DNA from: Mytilus trossulus
Taxonomy: Eukaryota > Mollusca > Bivalvia > Mytilida > Mytilidae
NCBI RefSeq assembly: GCF_036588685.1
Contig: NC_086379.1
Coordinates: 19,453,862-19,517,861 of the forward strand
DNA length: 64,000 nt
Direction: 5' to 3'
Shown here: positions 45,011 to 57,893 of the stretch, one piece after another
How positions within the stretch are numbered: position 1 is the stretch's first letter
Layout: the number at the start of each line of letters is the position of its first letter
Notes under the pieces: model-generated
What the model saw: only the letters and a program-made list of their open reading frames with translations
What the model was told of the DNA's origin: nothing
Database searches by the model: none
Translations under genes and position numbers: made by a program

Positions 45011-48000
45011 TACTTGTTTTTCGTAAATTGTTTCGTTATAAATTGGGATGTTAGCTTTCTGAATTGAATTTTTCATGGATATGGGTGTTTCGCAATGCTG
45101 TACGGTTACCTATAATTGCTTACATCCACTTTACTTGTACTTTAATTGATAGTTTATGTCACATTTTCTTATCTTATACTCAAATTTTATTTATTTGTAT
45201 TCTACATATTGTAAATAACTTTCAGATTTTTTCCCAAAACATTATTTTCAGCAGTTTCTGCATCAATCAAGTCTAATCTCCATTCAGTGTCATATGTCTT
45301 TTTTTAAATGTAAAATATATTTCTTTTCGATAAAAACATAGTTTGTTTAGTGTATGTCAACAGAAAATATTGTCAATTTCCTTTTGTAAACCCGGCTTAT
45401 GCATTAAGTACTATGATGTTAACTAAGTCAGCATATTTAGTAAGTCTGCATAAATGATAACATGCAGTGATACTAGTGATACGCCTTTCTAAAAACCGGG
45501 ATTCAAATTGTCCTCTTTCATGTTTTTCATCAAATAGGTAAAAATAAAAGTTACTGGTTGGTAATACTCTTGTTGACATTCAGTTCTCACTGGCCTAGAA
45601 CGGTGTCCATCCGTACAAATTAGCGGTATAATGCTGCTAAACCATACATGCATAGGAACTATTAGAGATTTCCAATAAAATGACATACTTACCTGACTCG
45701 ACGTACGCACGTAACGGGACCGGTTATTGCTAAACAATTAATTTTGTAAAATGCGTTACTCAAGTTTCAACTAAGTATCCATAAACTAGGAAACCCATTC
45801 ATAATAAATTTAATCAATATCAAATATTTCTAAGATGATGAAAAACGACAGAAATCATGATTTTTATATATCACGTGATTCTTGAGATTCCCGCCTAAAC
45901 TTCACTTTCATAAGACCACGTATATATACGTATCTTAACCTATCACACGATTCATTGGAGTTGTCTTTCATGGTTTTGACAATGACTTTGATTTTAAGAT
46001 ATAATTGCAAAATTTAATGAACTTATTTTTTGATATTTGTATTGATTTTGTGTGTCGTTATCAGATAGATTCTTCTTTTCGATTTTGAATGTTTTATAAT
46101 ATTCAATTTCTAATTTATCGATCGAAAAGCGGGAGTATGGCCTCTACCCCTGTATCCTCGGATGCAAGTTTAGGTATAACTTAAACAAAAACCTCGCCCC
46201 ATAATTTGGTATAATTAAAGACGAAAAAGTACTTTCGAAAAATATATCATTGATATGAATTTCGGCCCCCATCAAATTATCTTCAATTAAATTATAGAAC
46301 AATATTATTTTGTTTTACAAGTCGAGTACACCTTTCACATTCGGGTGTGTTGGAATTTACTTGAAACGTTAAATCTTTTTAAAACAACAAAAAGGCAACC
46401 TTCTCGCTTCGGAATTCGTTATTTTAATGTTTGTATGCTAAATGTCGTCTTGGTTGTTTTTAAAATTCATAATGTGAGAAGAACTAAGATATGGGTCAAG
46501 TGAAATGACAAGAAATGATGGGTGTGTTTGATTACAAGTTGGTAATTTACTTGTTCCATTATAGTATTTAAGTTAATAAAATCATTCAAAGTTTAATGAC
46601 AAAATATTTAAAGAGTAAAAAAAAGTAGTTGTGGTTGATTTTTACTGAAGGCATATTCCAGCAACAATGCGTGTTCAAAGAGCAAAACATGCATGCAGTG
46701 TATGCTCCCCTCCGTCATGCTTCAATGCAGTAGGACGACATACGTTGAGTTAGGTCGGTTATGTCGAGTAAAGTCATTTTATTGGAAATCTCTATTATGC
46801 GATGAACATTGAATTTGTATTTTACAAGTGAGGACATAAATTCACAGGACAAAAACATAAAAACTATAAGAAGTTCGTATATTTTATTGCTTTTATAGAT
46901 GATACATTTTATAAAATATTTATGATAAAAACAATGAAACGAAATGTATGTTGTTAAAAAATTTTGGAGAATTGAATTCCCTCTCCTCAAATTCAAAAAA
47001 GAACCTAAACCTGTTAACGGATTTAGATTAGAATGCATTAATAAAAGACACCATTAAACTGATGTTTTCTATAAAACTCATGACATGATGTTGTATGTAA
47101 TCCTAGTCCTGTAAATTACTCAAATTTGAATTAACAGAAAATATGTGTTTATTAATGATGTGGACTAGAATTCCGGTATGGTGAATTTTGATATGAGACA
47201 CTTGTTTGAAATATCATACATGCTCTATTGCTTACAAGAAGGCAGTGGCGGAAATACGGTTGCAGTATGATATATATAGTATATATACAAAACGAATGAG
47301 TTTCGATAAGAAGACAATTATATAAATTTTTATAAAATAAACATATAACTATAAAAAAAAACATTATATAATTGGTGAGTAAAACTTTTATTTTATGTAA
47401 AATACTTTTTAATTTCTTTTTTAAATCAGAGACATATATGAAATTCGATTTAAGAAACTGCGTCAAAATCTTGTTTTTGGTATATCAAGAGTGTCACTAA
47501 CTCGATTTGTATTCATTTTTGCGTAAATCTAAAAGTTTTAATTTCTTGATTTAGACTAAAGACACCAATGGAAGTTTTTTTGTATAGTTTTCTCATGTGA
47601 AATCTGGAAGAATTGATAAAATCGTGGTTTCTGATCTCAGTTTATATATATATATGTCTCTGATATATCAATGAATATATGAAGCCATGGTAGTATATGA
47701 TTATTTTGTCATGTAAAAGTCTTTTTAAAACATATACAAGACTTAGTGTATAAATCTATTAAAAAGATACACAAATAAAAATGCATAGACTAAAATAAAT
47801 GATTATTTACGAAAAATGGTACCAGATTTTAAGTGCTTCGAATATATTTTGTTTATTTTAGTCTATGTCAGGTGACTTTGCTTTGTGTAAAATTTGTTAT
47901 TTTTTGTTTACCGTATCAATTCAGTGCCTTTATATAACAAGAGTTATGCTAGCTCGTACTCAAAGTATATGTTCTTTAGATTGTTTAACTTTGGGTTGAA

Positions 48001-48675
48001 TGTTTAAAAAAAGAAGTATATATAAGAATGCACACAGCCATGCATATACATACACAATAAAACTCTTACAAAAATATAACTAAAATATGGCATTAACAAT
48101 AGTAAAAGAAAATTATGCTTGTTTTTTCACTGGTCCTAATCTCATCGTATATTAAAACAGTTCACCTAATGCTTTACTAAATATCAAACTTTCGAAAACA
48201 TATAACACCATTAATTTAACCTTCCCGAGAATTTTGAGCTGATTGAAAATTGATAATATTTTTGTATGCTTAGTATGCAATTTCGACATATGAAACATTA
48301 CAAATTAAAATAGTGGTATTGAAATGAGAACATATAAACTAACTTGCATCAACGTACAAACTGAAATATTGCATTCTCTACCACACAACTTGCTAACGCA
48401 ATATTTTAGTAATGTCCAGCCAGGGAAAATTAATTAAATAATATCATATTTTTATGTAAGGTGCTTGTGATTACAACACGGTTTGCCGTAAGACAATGTG
48501 TGGATCAATATCCTTATATTTTCTCTGCATAGTTGAAGTGATAAATACTAGCAAGGATGTTAGAACGCACTTTGTAGTTAATGAATAAAAGCTAGATTCC
48601 AGACAAATATCTACGGTATATATTGTAAAATCACGCATATAAATGCACCACGGCGATGAATCCCGCCATTTAAAT
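45011..48675. other. Long stretch without a supported gene; 3' flank of the tetraspan gene
   Basis: Open frames up to 107 codons (46715-47038, - strand) have no domain or splice context. The part nearest 48675 should contain the 3' untranslated region of the tetraspan gene. The nearest clear AATAAA on the - strand is at 47857-47852, far downstream, so the true end is not placed. A TCACGTGA E-box is at about 45872. Confidence 0.45.
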
Positions 48676-49053
48676 TTAACTCCATGACCAGTATGGCATA
48701 GGTTGTAATTGTCGTCCATTATCCAGATCTTGTACATATGGGCCTTGTGGATAAGCCATTGGTGGTGGGGGAACGGGATATCCTTGTCCTGGGTATGGGT
48801 ATGCTCCTGGGTAGGGACGGTCCATCATCTGTGGAGGGAAGGCTCTGTTGTCGTATCCATTGCCCATTGCGTAATCTTGTCCACGACCACGTGACGACGA
48901 CTTATCGAGGTATTCACGGTCTTCGTAGCGTTCATCACCTACGTAAAATCCGCCGATGACGTAAAAGATGGCGGTGATTATGGCACATCCGACACCAACC
49001 CATCCCAAAGCGTATGACCAATCGTAATCACTATCAGTATTGATTTTTATGTC
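48676..49053 (-). CDS. Tetraspan gene exon 5
   Basis: 378 bp after acceptor TTTCAG. Encodes the rest of loop two, membrane segment 4 and the Pro/Tyr/Gly-rich tail; TAA at 48678-48676. Antisense + strand frames here are shadows. Confidence 0.88.
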   Translation of the reverse strand, partial: DIKINTDSDYDWSYALGWVGVGCAIITAIFYVIGGFYVGDERYEDREYLDKSSSRGRGQDYAMGNGYDNRAFPPQMMDRPYPGAYPYPGQGYPVPPPPMAYPQGPYVQDLDNGRQLQPMPYWSWS

Positions 49054-52000
49054 CTGAAATTAAAAAAAAATATATATCAAAATATTTGTATAAGCCAAAT
49101 CTATATGAAACGTAGCAGCAAATCGGTAATAAAATGATGCAAAACCAGTTAGCTTTAAAGAGTTACCTCTCAACTATAAAATCGTCCACTTCATTCAAAC
49201 GTTTAAAATTATTTTATCATAGCAAGAAGGAGTAATGATTTTAGGTGTTACTGTGAGTTATCTGAAAATGTTTTTTTTCACCATAATGTATTTACTTTTA
49301 AAACTTATCTGTCGATACATTGTACCAGGTGTACTTAATCGCCTATATTGGGTATCGACAGATGAGAAACAATCCGCCGACAAAATAAAATCAAAAGAAG
49401 CAACATGTACATGTAGCCATTCAGCAATTGATAAGTTTGTACATTATTTTGTCAAGCTAAAATAGTTCCTAATCGCGAAAAAGTAGGAAATTAATGTACA
49501 TCAACAGACTATGTATGGCATGATTTCACATGTTTTGTACTGAACTGTTATGTTCAGTCTGGTTTTTTAGCTTGAGAGTAAACGAGATAGAAAACAGTAG
49601 ATAGAGTGTCAACAAATCATGACACATAACTCCTAATTGGAGTATATCAGTCTCCGGTTTTGGTTTTCCTCTTTGGATTGTTTTACACTTACCATTTTGG
49701 GGCCCTGTATTGTATAGCTTGCTGTTCGGTTTGATCCAAGGCTCTGTGTTGAAGGCCGTACTTTGACCTATATTTTGTTAATTTTTTATACACTGTGATT
49801 TGGATTGAGAGTTATCGTTGTCGGATTGGCACGCGTACCAGATCTTCTTGTTTCTATAAATCAAAGTCATACGACTGTTCTCTTTATAGTGTTTAAAGAC
49901 ATACACCTATAATCCATTGATATGCGTGGTAAAAAGGAAATTAATTCGTTAACTTACGTCTGCCCACGATTGGTAATACATGATTTTACCGCCATCTATT
50001 GAATCTGTTATTTTTCTTTTTTCAAGATATTCGGCTCCATGGAAAAATGCCATTCCTCCAGCAACGAAAAAGGCTGTTAAAAACAAATAAATACTTATTA
50101 GGGAACTACCATATATGATTTAATTTTTAAGAGGGGGCTAGAAAGGAATTTAAAAAAGGCAGTACTGAAGTTTTTAGTAAAAAAAGGCAGGATGAGCAAC
50201 TTAGCAAAAAATGTAGGTTAACAATTCATGTAAAAAAGTCAGGAAAACTAATGAAATAAAGGCAGGACAGGATAGAATGAAAAATAAACAAGCAGCACAG
50301 TAATGACAACTTAAAAAAAGTTGGACAAAAATTTTCATCCTAGGATTTTTTTTATATATATCATTGCATTTCAGATAAAATTAGGAATGACAACGTGGAA
50401 TTGTCACAGAGACAACAACCCGACCAAAAGTAGAAAACAACACAAGGACGTCAAGGGATCTTCAACCCAAAAAATCCTGCAACCAGAGAGAGGCTTCAGC
50501 TGGCCTCTAAACAAAAATTGGTACTAGTTCAGAAAAAATGGCCGTCTTTATAAAATCGAAAACAGATTATTAACCAAAATTTCAAAAAAACATGTTTGCC
50601 AGCTTATTAATACAACCATTATCGCTTACATATCTTTGTTGTTATTGTAGTACATTTGCTTGGTGTTTATATCATGATTGACCGCTATCCCAAATCTGCT
50701 TTTATACACATGCACTGTACTATCAGAAGAATTTGTATGACAACTTATCAACTAAAAAGGCTGAGAAGGCCGCTATGAAGGTTTTATGACAATTGTCAGC
50801 TAAGACAGATAAAAGCCCGCAGTAAACTTTTATGACAACTTACTATGAAAGCTAAAAGCCCGCTGTAAACTTTTACGACAACTTATCAACTAAAAAGACT
50901 GAGAAGGCCGCTATAAAAGTTTAATGACAATTGTCAGCTAAGAAAGCTAAAAAGCCCGCTGTAAAGGTTTTGTGAGAACTTACCAACTAAGAAAGCTAAA
51001 AAAAAAAACGCTTTAAGAGTTTTATCACAACTTAGAAAAGAAAGCTAAGAAGCTGCTGTTTAATGACTTTAATTCTTATGACATCTTGTCAACTAAGATC
51101 CAAGAAGGCCGCTGTAAAAGCTTAATGACAACTTACCAACTAAGAAAGCTAAAAAGCCCGCCGTAAAAGCCCATTTCGATCGTCTGCTGCAACTTAGTGG
51201 AATTAATCCAACAATAAATGTTACGAGGATTAAAAATAACCCGACTGCGATGAAAGCTATGCAGGATCTAAGTAAATCTACAAAAATAAATGAAGAAAAT
51301 ATCAATACATCGTAAACAGTCTAAATTAAAAAAAAATGTGAATTTTACACGAGTTGTCTAACTTGTATTTCGACTGTATTGAAAAGTAACTACGAATAAG
51401 ACTGTTATCCAAAATCATAAACCAATATTGATTATATTAGGCCAAGCCAATTTTTTTAGCAGGACTGTTTTAAATCATTCTTATTTTGAATTTGTAAAAT
51501 ACATGTATCATACATGCAGTACAATATTGGTGCTGTATACTTCGCATATTGTGCTTAAATTCAGCTCAGTACTTATACTACAAGTATTATAGTTCACATC
51601 GTGTCAAGTACAGGTCAGACTATTTTTAGCTTTGAACATACATGTATTTAAGCAGTCTCAATGACAGTGTATATATACCATTTCAGGCAAATCAAATAAA
51701 TTTTGACATAAAGAATGCTGTTAGTTTTCTCGTTTGAATTGTTTTACATTGTCATTTCGGGGCCTTTTATAGCTGACTATGCGGTATGGGCTTTGCTCAT
51801 TGTTGAAGGCCGAACTGTGACCTGTAGTTGTTTTCTGTGTCATTTTTTGTCTCTTCTGGACAGTTGTCTCATTGACAATTATACCACATCTTCTTTTTTT
51901 CTAATATATGATAAAAATGTTCTCTGGTACATGAAACGGTAACTGTTGTTTAACCTTCCATGGCCTATTATCAATTTTGCTCTGATGAAGCCATTTGCAG

Positions 52001-55000
52001 AAAAGGTGCGAATGGTAATATGTCAATATGCGTACGACCTCAATGTTTTAACCTTCACAGCTGTGAAAATTTTGAAAAACTTGAGAATGATGAAATAAAT
52101 GACATTGTTTTTTTTTAAATTTTTATTAAAAGCAGTGAACAATTTGTCGAAAAAGTGTGAATAGATATAAATGGTGCGAATGTTTTTTTTTATAAATATT
52201 GTTGAGGTAAAGTGTTTTACACATCAGTGAGAATATGAGTTTATTTTAATCGAACTTACGTATTCTTGATATGTAATGATTTGTCAGACTATCTGCTGTA
52301 GCATCTGGGATATCCAAGTCTACTTTAAAACACTCCCCGTCGGATACATCAGCTGACTGGGCTGACAAAAAGGCTGTAAAACAAGAACAAACAATTAAAA
52401 TATGTATGACTATGCATAAGGCTGCGTAAAATCTATGTTTGTTTGGTGTCAAGTAAAATATTTTACAGCAAGCTAGCTATAAAAACTCACAAAATAAATG
52501 TACACTCAAAAACTAAACAAGCATGTTTGGTGCCATTTTTAACAGCAAAAACATTTGAAAATTGATTTTATATCTTGCCATTTTATTAACATATTCCCGG
52601 AATTAAAAGGAAACGAAAACCCACATTTTATTCACAATATAAACATAATAAGATGTAGTATGCTTGCCCATGAGACAACCAGACGTGTAGTTTACATTTT
52701 ACAGTAGCTGCTTAGTATAAAGAGTTGATGTTTATGAAACATTTCAAATAGTTAACTTTTACATTCAGAAGCTTTATAACTCTTTTTTTTTTTAATTTAT
52801 TCAAATTTTTACCAAGTTACTAGGTTTAAAAAAGTATGAATTGATTTATCACTAATTGCAAGCACCAAATTGGGTTTAATCTTTACATGATTGATTGATT
52901 GTTGGTTGCTTAACGTCCAGTGGCAAATATTTCATGCATATTCAGGACGATTAACCTTTACAAAAAGTCCTACTGTTTCCTTAGCAAAATTAAACTTCAC
53001 GAAAACAATACCTTGAGAATTCTAATCTATTATAATTGTTGATGAACACTTTTAGCAATTTTGAGTAATTTTAGTCTCTGTGTTGAATAATAAGAAATAT
53101 TAAGTTATAAAAAGGGGGCATTATTTAAGGTTTGACCGGACGATATGAAGTAGAATCCAAATATAAATCAATACAATACCTCAACTGGACATTTAACAAC
53201 ACACATGCATTATACAAATATAAATAAAAAAAATACCTCAACTGGACATTAAACAACACACATGCATTATACAAATATAAAGAATGGCAACCAACATAGT
53301 AAATTCTAAACGGCCTGAAATTAAGCACGGAAATCACAGACATTACTGGACACCTTATAAACATGTATGTGGGCGTAAGGACTAATTACAAATCCGAGAA
53401 GATTGGAATACACAAACATGGTGATGTAACCATGCTTTCAGTGACACTATGAACACAATGTTAAGGAGTCGTGACTGATGATAGTAATATGAATCTATTT
53501 ATATAGGTTCGTAGCCTAAAGCATTTTACATTTCATATTTTGACATTTTGAAACGTTGCAATTTTAACATATATTATAAAATTGAGAATGGTAATTGGGA
53601 ATGTGTCAAAGAGACAACAACCCAACCATAGAGCAGAAAACAGCCAAATACCCAAAGGGTCGTCAACTCAACAAGAACATCCCACACCCAGAGGTGGGCT
53701 TCAGCTGACCCCTAAATAACAATGCAATACACTGTATTTGTCACTTCTGTAATATAATACACCAAATTACTTGACGCATCTGTCTTGAGAGGCCGATCTT
53801 TTTTTCAAATCATTAAATTGAAGAACCGGAAGATCAACGGGGATCAGTTTAAAATTGCATATGGTTGTGTAGCATATAAATTCATTGTATTAATTTCACA
53901 TACCCTTATTTCATGTATACATATATAATGGCATTGAGTTAAATGTGTATATACATGATTTGATCATTCCGGTTACTGGATTTTCGTTTCAGATGGGAAG
54001 ATCATTATTTTTATAATGAAAAAGTTCGTTAGACTCCCATAAAACCCGAGACCTTCCTCTTTTGGATGTAACACTATTCTCTAGCATTCTTCTTTTAAAA
54101 GATTTTGCATATCAAATTTCGGGAGAATAATAAAATCGCTCAACTATATCAAAATTTGAACATGAACTCGGATATTTTATTATACTGCTGATGTATAATT
54201 ATATTTACTAATGCATCCACGTTTTTAAAAAAAGTTTTGTACTACCTATATGATTTTAAAATTGCTTTAATTTTTAAAACGACGATTTTCAGAACGAGGG
54301 TCTGGATTTATATGCGGATTTTCATATCTCAATAATTCATCCTTTATAAGTTATTATAAACAAGAAGGTGTTGTATGATTGTTAATGAGTCAATTTTTCA
54401 CAAGAGACCAAAATGACTTTGAAATTAACAGATATACATGTACGGCCTCCAACAAAGAGCAAAGCACATGTCGCATAGTCAGCTATAAAGGCCAAGACAT
54501 TACAATTGTTAAACATACTATAATCCATAAAACTATTTCTTCTCTGTATTCTTGTTTATCCCCCATATTTCTCTATCCAGTAAGCCCCACCTAGACCCTC
54601 TTTAATGTACTATTTGTTCATTCACTGGTCGATATAATGAGGTTAGGGTTGAGTGCCATCTACATCTATTATATTTATTATTGAAAGCAGTGCTTAGAAG
54701 CGGAACAAAAAATCCAGCAACAGTAGTCCATTTTCGATTTCCAATTTTAACTGGTCTATAGATTTTCTCGCTACATTGACGACCCATTGGTGGCCTTTCG
54801 GCTGTTGTCTGCTCTATGGTCGGGTTGTTGTCGCTTTGACACATTCCCCATTTCCTTTCTCAATTGTATTATAGTTAAAAACCATGCATACGTGTAATTT
54901 GGCGATCTCTGGATGTTTAGTTAAGTTTAGTTAAGTTTAGTTGTGATATTTGGGTGTGTTTTTATTGAGTGTGACCCATTTAGAAAAAAACATTTTACCA

Positions 55001-57893
55001 TCAAGTGGTAGTGTAGACTTTAAATGGAAATTTTCTAATAGTACACTACGGTGTATATATGTATATAGTATCCATTTCAATCTGTTAACCAAACAAAACT
55101 GAATTTTAAAATTCCTTTTAACTAACACACAAAAGTCATGAACAATTGTTTCTATGTTATATGCACATTGCAAGTACACATGAACGCCCTGTTCAATGTA
55201 TCCTTGGAGATCACAAACACATTAACAGCTAAACTTTATTGAAAAAATCAAATTTTACACATTTTTCTTTCATCCAAACTATGACGTCATAACTTGTACC
55301 TTCAAATAATTAATTGTCGATTGAATTATTATGTAAAAGGGAGAATCTTTTATTAATTTTGCAAAGAATTTGTTTTAAAATAGGAGTTGGTCGTCTCAAA
55401 TTTCTGTCAAGCCGGTTAATAGATGCATATACTACAAATTAAATGTTCTTCAACTTAAATAGGGTAACAGGTTACTTGTACGCCCACAACGGGCTATTAA
55501 TAATGGTGTTTAATGTACTTTTTCTACATTATTTAAATGGATTTAATTTTAATACATATCTACCAAACCGTATAAGGCCATTAATTGAAATCTTGTCTTA
55601 AAATCTCTGTGTATAAGTAAAAGCCAGTGTCATTCAACACCGCTGTGTGAATTGAAAAAAGAATTGTTTATAAGGTTAAAATGTTTCTATGGCTTTCTCT
55701 AAAGATAAGCATGTAAACTATTTGATTATAATACAAATCAATCCCGAAGGATATTAAAATTGAGAATGGAATTGGGGAATAGTTTGTCTTATTTACAATT
55801 ATAACATATCTCCTTATATCCTTAGTTTTAATATCAGACTTGTTTGAATGTGTTGCTGGATTGCTTCTTAATTGATTGTCAATGATGCGTTACGTTTTTA
55901 TGTAGACGGAACGCGCGTCTGGCGTAAATATTAAATTTTATTCCTGGTATCTATGATGAGTTTATTTGCAACCACTGGGTCGATGCCACTGCTGGTGGGG
56001 ATTTATTTCCCCGAGGGTATCACAAGCCCAGTAGTCAGCACTTCTGTGTTGACTAGAGTTATGATTGATATGTTCATAATTATAAATTAACCGTTAACAA
56101 AACTTTGAATTTTTGAAAATCTAAGGCTCTTCTACCTCAGGAATAGATTACCTTAGCTGTATTTGGCAAAACTTTTATGAATTTATGGTCCTCAATGCTC
56201 TTCAACTTCGTACTTTATTTGGCCTTTTATAACATGTTTGATTCAAGCGACACTGGTGAGTCTTATGAAGACGATTGCGCGTTTGGCGTAAATACTAAAT
56301 TTTATTCCTGGTATCTATGATGAGTTTATTAGCCACCATTTCCTATAGTATTCATAAATTATGGTTAATCCAGTTTGCTTTACTGTTTACATGAAACAAT
56401 ATCGAAAGATCTTCTATGAAATCATAGAAGAAGTGGCAACCTTATTGATGTGTATCAATTTCACAGTGGGTAAACTATTGTAAGCTCTCCTGCTTTAGAC
56501 TTCAGTAGAGGTTCGCAACTGTTAACTATTATTAATACTATTAGTCGACTAAAACACTAAAGCAATTGAAAATTATGTGCTGGCATGGACCAAATAAAAT
56601 TGAGAATGGAAATGGGGAATGTGTCAAAGAGACAACAACCCGACCATAGAGCAGACAACTGCCGAATACCACCAAAATATGACAGTTGGATTAATGTGTA
56701 AAAAAATCGGTGGAGTATATAGGGAATCACCGGAGTGAGCTCCTTTTAGGAAGTCAGTGCCCCTTATGATCATTTCTGAATCCGCCACTGGGAAGATATT
56801 GAAAAGGCCGTTATATGTGCATCTTCTTAACAAGTGGAGATGCTTTAGCACAAATAGTGCTTATCCATACCTATAAATAGAAACTCTATACAACAATAAA
56901 AACAATAATCATGTGGCATTCTTAAGATATTTGTAGGAAGGTTTGTAGTGAACATAGGGTTGAAATTGTTAACTGGGGTGGGTGGACTGATTTGACCTTA
57001 GAACACAGTCACTAAAGCAGAGGTTACACCCAAATTATCACGATTTTATTTGTTTTGAATAGATTCAATAACTTATAAACGCATAGCACATTTTTATACA
57101 GTACAGACATGACTTTGTATAGACTTTTACTTGATTTTTAGTTTTTTAGTTCAACTGCGTCCATACAGATGACTTGACAACGGTAAAATATAAATAATAA
57201 CATTTTTTCAAACTTTCTTGGGTTGTGGATTAAACACATACAATTATCTGATATCACATTTAAATAAAAGGAAAATACGTTTATTTTACATACAAGTATA
57301 TTGAATACATAGATTTTAGCCTGGTAGGTATTTGAAAACAGCGAAAATAATTTCACACGAGAATTAAATATCTGAAACCTGTTTTCTATTTACTTTAAAT
57401 ACAGATCGATCAACTACTAAGTACATTAACCTTAAAATTAATAGAACCAGTCGTTCTTTTTAATAAATACATAACATGGAAGTTCAATGCATATCTTTCG
57501 TTAAATTCAAACTTTAAAATCTAATAAAAATTTACAAATGTTCCTTCACCTAAAATTCTAAAGACGTGTTATTGTGACTAAATGTACCCGTATTGAATTC
57601 TGCGGACGCCATTTTGGAAATCAACATATGGGTGGGGTTTATTAATAAATATACTCACCATCAGAAGCATTTGGGTAACACTCTCTAAAAAGTCCACGGT
57701 TACGGGAAAATGTGTATCTGCCATTTGTTGCTTCTGCATTTTTCACAATGTTTGATAAGTTATCTCTTTTAACTGTATATGATATCCAATAGTCTGTTGC
57801 AAAGGAAATAGCAACAAAAATCAATGTGAGTATTGTGAAACAAGTCCCTGCAACAAGCATCACAGTACCACACGTGCTTCTAGAAGCTGCCAT
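48676..57893 (-). CDS. Claudin/PMP22-type four-pass membrane protein, complete, 327 residues
   Basis: Five coding exons (57659-57893, 52260-52373, 51137-51277, 49958-50073, 48676-49053) join in frame with GT-AG borders in phases 1, 1, 1 and 0. Four hydrophobic segments lie at residues ~10-33, ~121-143, ~152-174 and ~217-241. The first extracellular loop carries the claudin-type signature in modified form: Trp36, then GLF (67-69)-x2-Cys72, then Cys93. Phe replaces the usual third-position Trp and the Cys spacing is long. Asn75-Ala-Ser77 is a possible N-glycosylation site. FHGAEYLEK (174-182) follows segment three. The cytosolic tail (242-327) is rich in Pro, Tyr and Gly and ends PYWSWS. The family forms or regulates cell contacts, or acts as channel subunits; which applies here is not shown. 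A paralogue lies upstream at 62.7-64 kb on the same strand. No PDZ-type ending is evident. Confidence 0.85.
49690..49860 (-). repeat. Repeat Z in intron 4
   Basis: 'ttttggggccctgtattgtata', 'gcttgctgttcgg' and 'aggctctgtgttgaaggccg'. Confidence 0.7.
49958..50073 (-). CDS. Tetraspan gene exon 4
   Basis: 116 bp, acceptor TTTTTAACAG, donor GTAAGT, phases 1 and 0. Encodes the end of membrane segment 3 and FHGAEYLEK plus the second extracellular loop to WAD202. Confidence 0.87.
50370..50570 (+). repeat. Repeat Y fragment in intron 3
   Basis: 'gaatgacaacgtggaattgtcac' then 'agagacaacaacccgacca' and 'cttcagctggcctctaaac'. Confidence 0.65.
50727..51136 (-). repeat. Array of ~50-bp copies of the exon 3 end plus its splice donor
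   Basis: On the - strand the unit reads roughly CTTTTACAG, CGGGCTTTTTAGC, TTTCTTAGTTG, GTAAGTTGTCATAAAA. About eight degenerate copies follow the real exon end, at intervals of 43-58 bp. The donor-like GTAAGT survives near 50994 and 50840. An acceptor-like TTTACAG is newly formed in several units. If both survived in one unit, a 24-bp microexon would add eight residues in frame (AGFLAFLV) to membrane segment 3; I find no unit with both signals and 24-bp length intact. Confidence 0.85.
51137..51277 (-). CDS. Tetraspan gene exon 3
   Basis: 141 bp, acceptor TTTTTGTAG, donor GTAAGT at 51136-51131, phases 1 and 1. Encodes membrane segment 2, the short intracellular loop SCSRRSKW and the first half of segment 3. 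Confidence 0.87.
51720..51910 (-). repeat. Repeat Z in intron 2
   Basis: 'ggggccttttatagctgacta', 'gctcattgttgaaggccg' and 'agttgtctcattgacaatta'. Confidence 0.65.
52260..52373 (-). CDS. Tetraspan gene exon 2
   Basis: 114 bp, acceptor TTTTACAG, donor GTAAGT, phases 1 and 1. Encodes the rest of the first extracellular loop with Cys93 (DGECFKVD). An open frame extending upstream is intron sequence. Confidence 0.85.
53173..53290. repeat. Tandem duplication, ~59-bp unit, in intron 1
   Basis: 'atacctcaactggacatt.aacaacacacatgcattatacaaatataaa' occurs twice back to back, nearly identical. Confidence 0.9.
53575..53725 (+). repeat. Repeat Y fragment in intron 1
   Basis: 'aaaattgagaatggtaattggg', 'gtcaaagagacaacaaccc' and 'cttcagctgacccctaaa'. 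Confidence 0.7.
54365..54500 (+). repeat. Repeat Z, degenerate, in intron 1
   Basis: 'acggcctccaacaaagagcaaagc' and 'cagctataaaggcc'. Confidence 0.45.
54610..54910 (-). repeat. Repeat Y, reverse copy in intron 1
   Basis: 'ctgttgtctgctctatggtcgg', 'gttgttgtcgctttgacaca' and 'cccatttcctttctcaatt'. 54912-54945 adds a decamer TTAAGTTTAG repeated about three times. Confidence 0.7.
55901..56335 (+). repeat. Tandem hammerhead element in intron 1 (antisense to the gene)
   Basis: The 3' half of a ribozyme (to 55925, with the palindrome ACGCGCGT and TGGCGT intact) and a relic (56247-56289, CTGGTGA, GAT for GAA) lie 364 bp apart. The monomer body between them is complete ('gccactgctggtggggattta', 'ccccgagggtatcac', 'cagtagtcagcacttctg'). 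The elements are on the + strand, so the gene's pre-mRNA carries only their complement. Confidence 0.85.
56595..56654 (+). repeat. Repeat Y start, truncated
   Basis: 'aaaattgagaatggaaatgggg', 'gtgtcaaagagacaacaaccc' and 'gaccatagagcagac'; stops where the short repeat begins. Confidence 0.75.
56655..56800 (-). repeat. Short dispersed repeat in intron 1
   Basis: Read on the - strand: 'cagtggcggattcagaaatg', 'aaggggcactgacttcctaa', 'gtgattccctatatactcca'. A second copy is at 58995-59130 (+). Confidence 0.7.
57659..57893 (-). CDS. Tetraspan gene exon 1
   Basis: ATG at 57893-57891. It encodes the short N-terminus, membrane segment 1 and most of the first extracellular loop up to SD78. Donor GTGAGT, phase 1. 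It is followed by a 5.3-kb intron. Confidence 0.87.

Noticed and set aside
45686-45700. CATACTTACCTG resembling the 5' end of U1 snRNA
   Set aside because: The following sequence does not match U1, and the match is only the complement of a splice donor.
46715-47038. 107-codon open frame on the - strand near the tetraspan gene
   Set aside because: Not joined to any exon by plausible splice sites and no recognisable domain.
48709-48959. Two + strand frames over the last tetraspan exon
   Set aside because: Antisense shadows of the conserved Pro/Tyr/Gly-rich coding exon.
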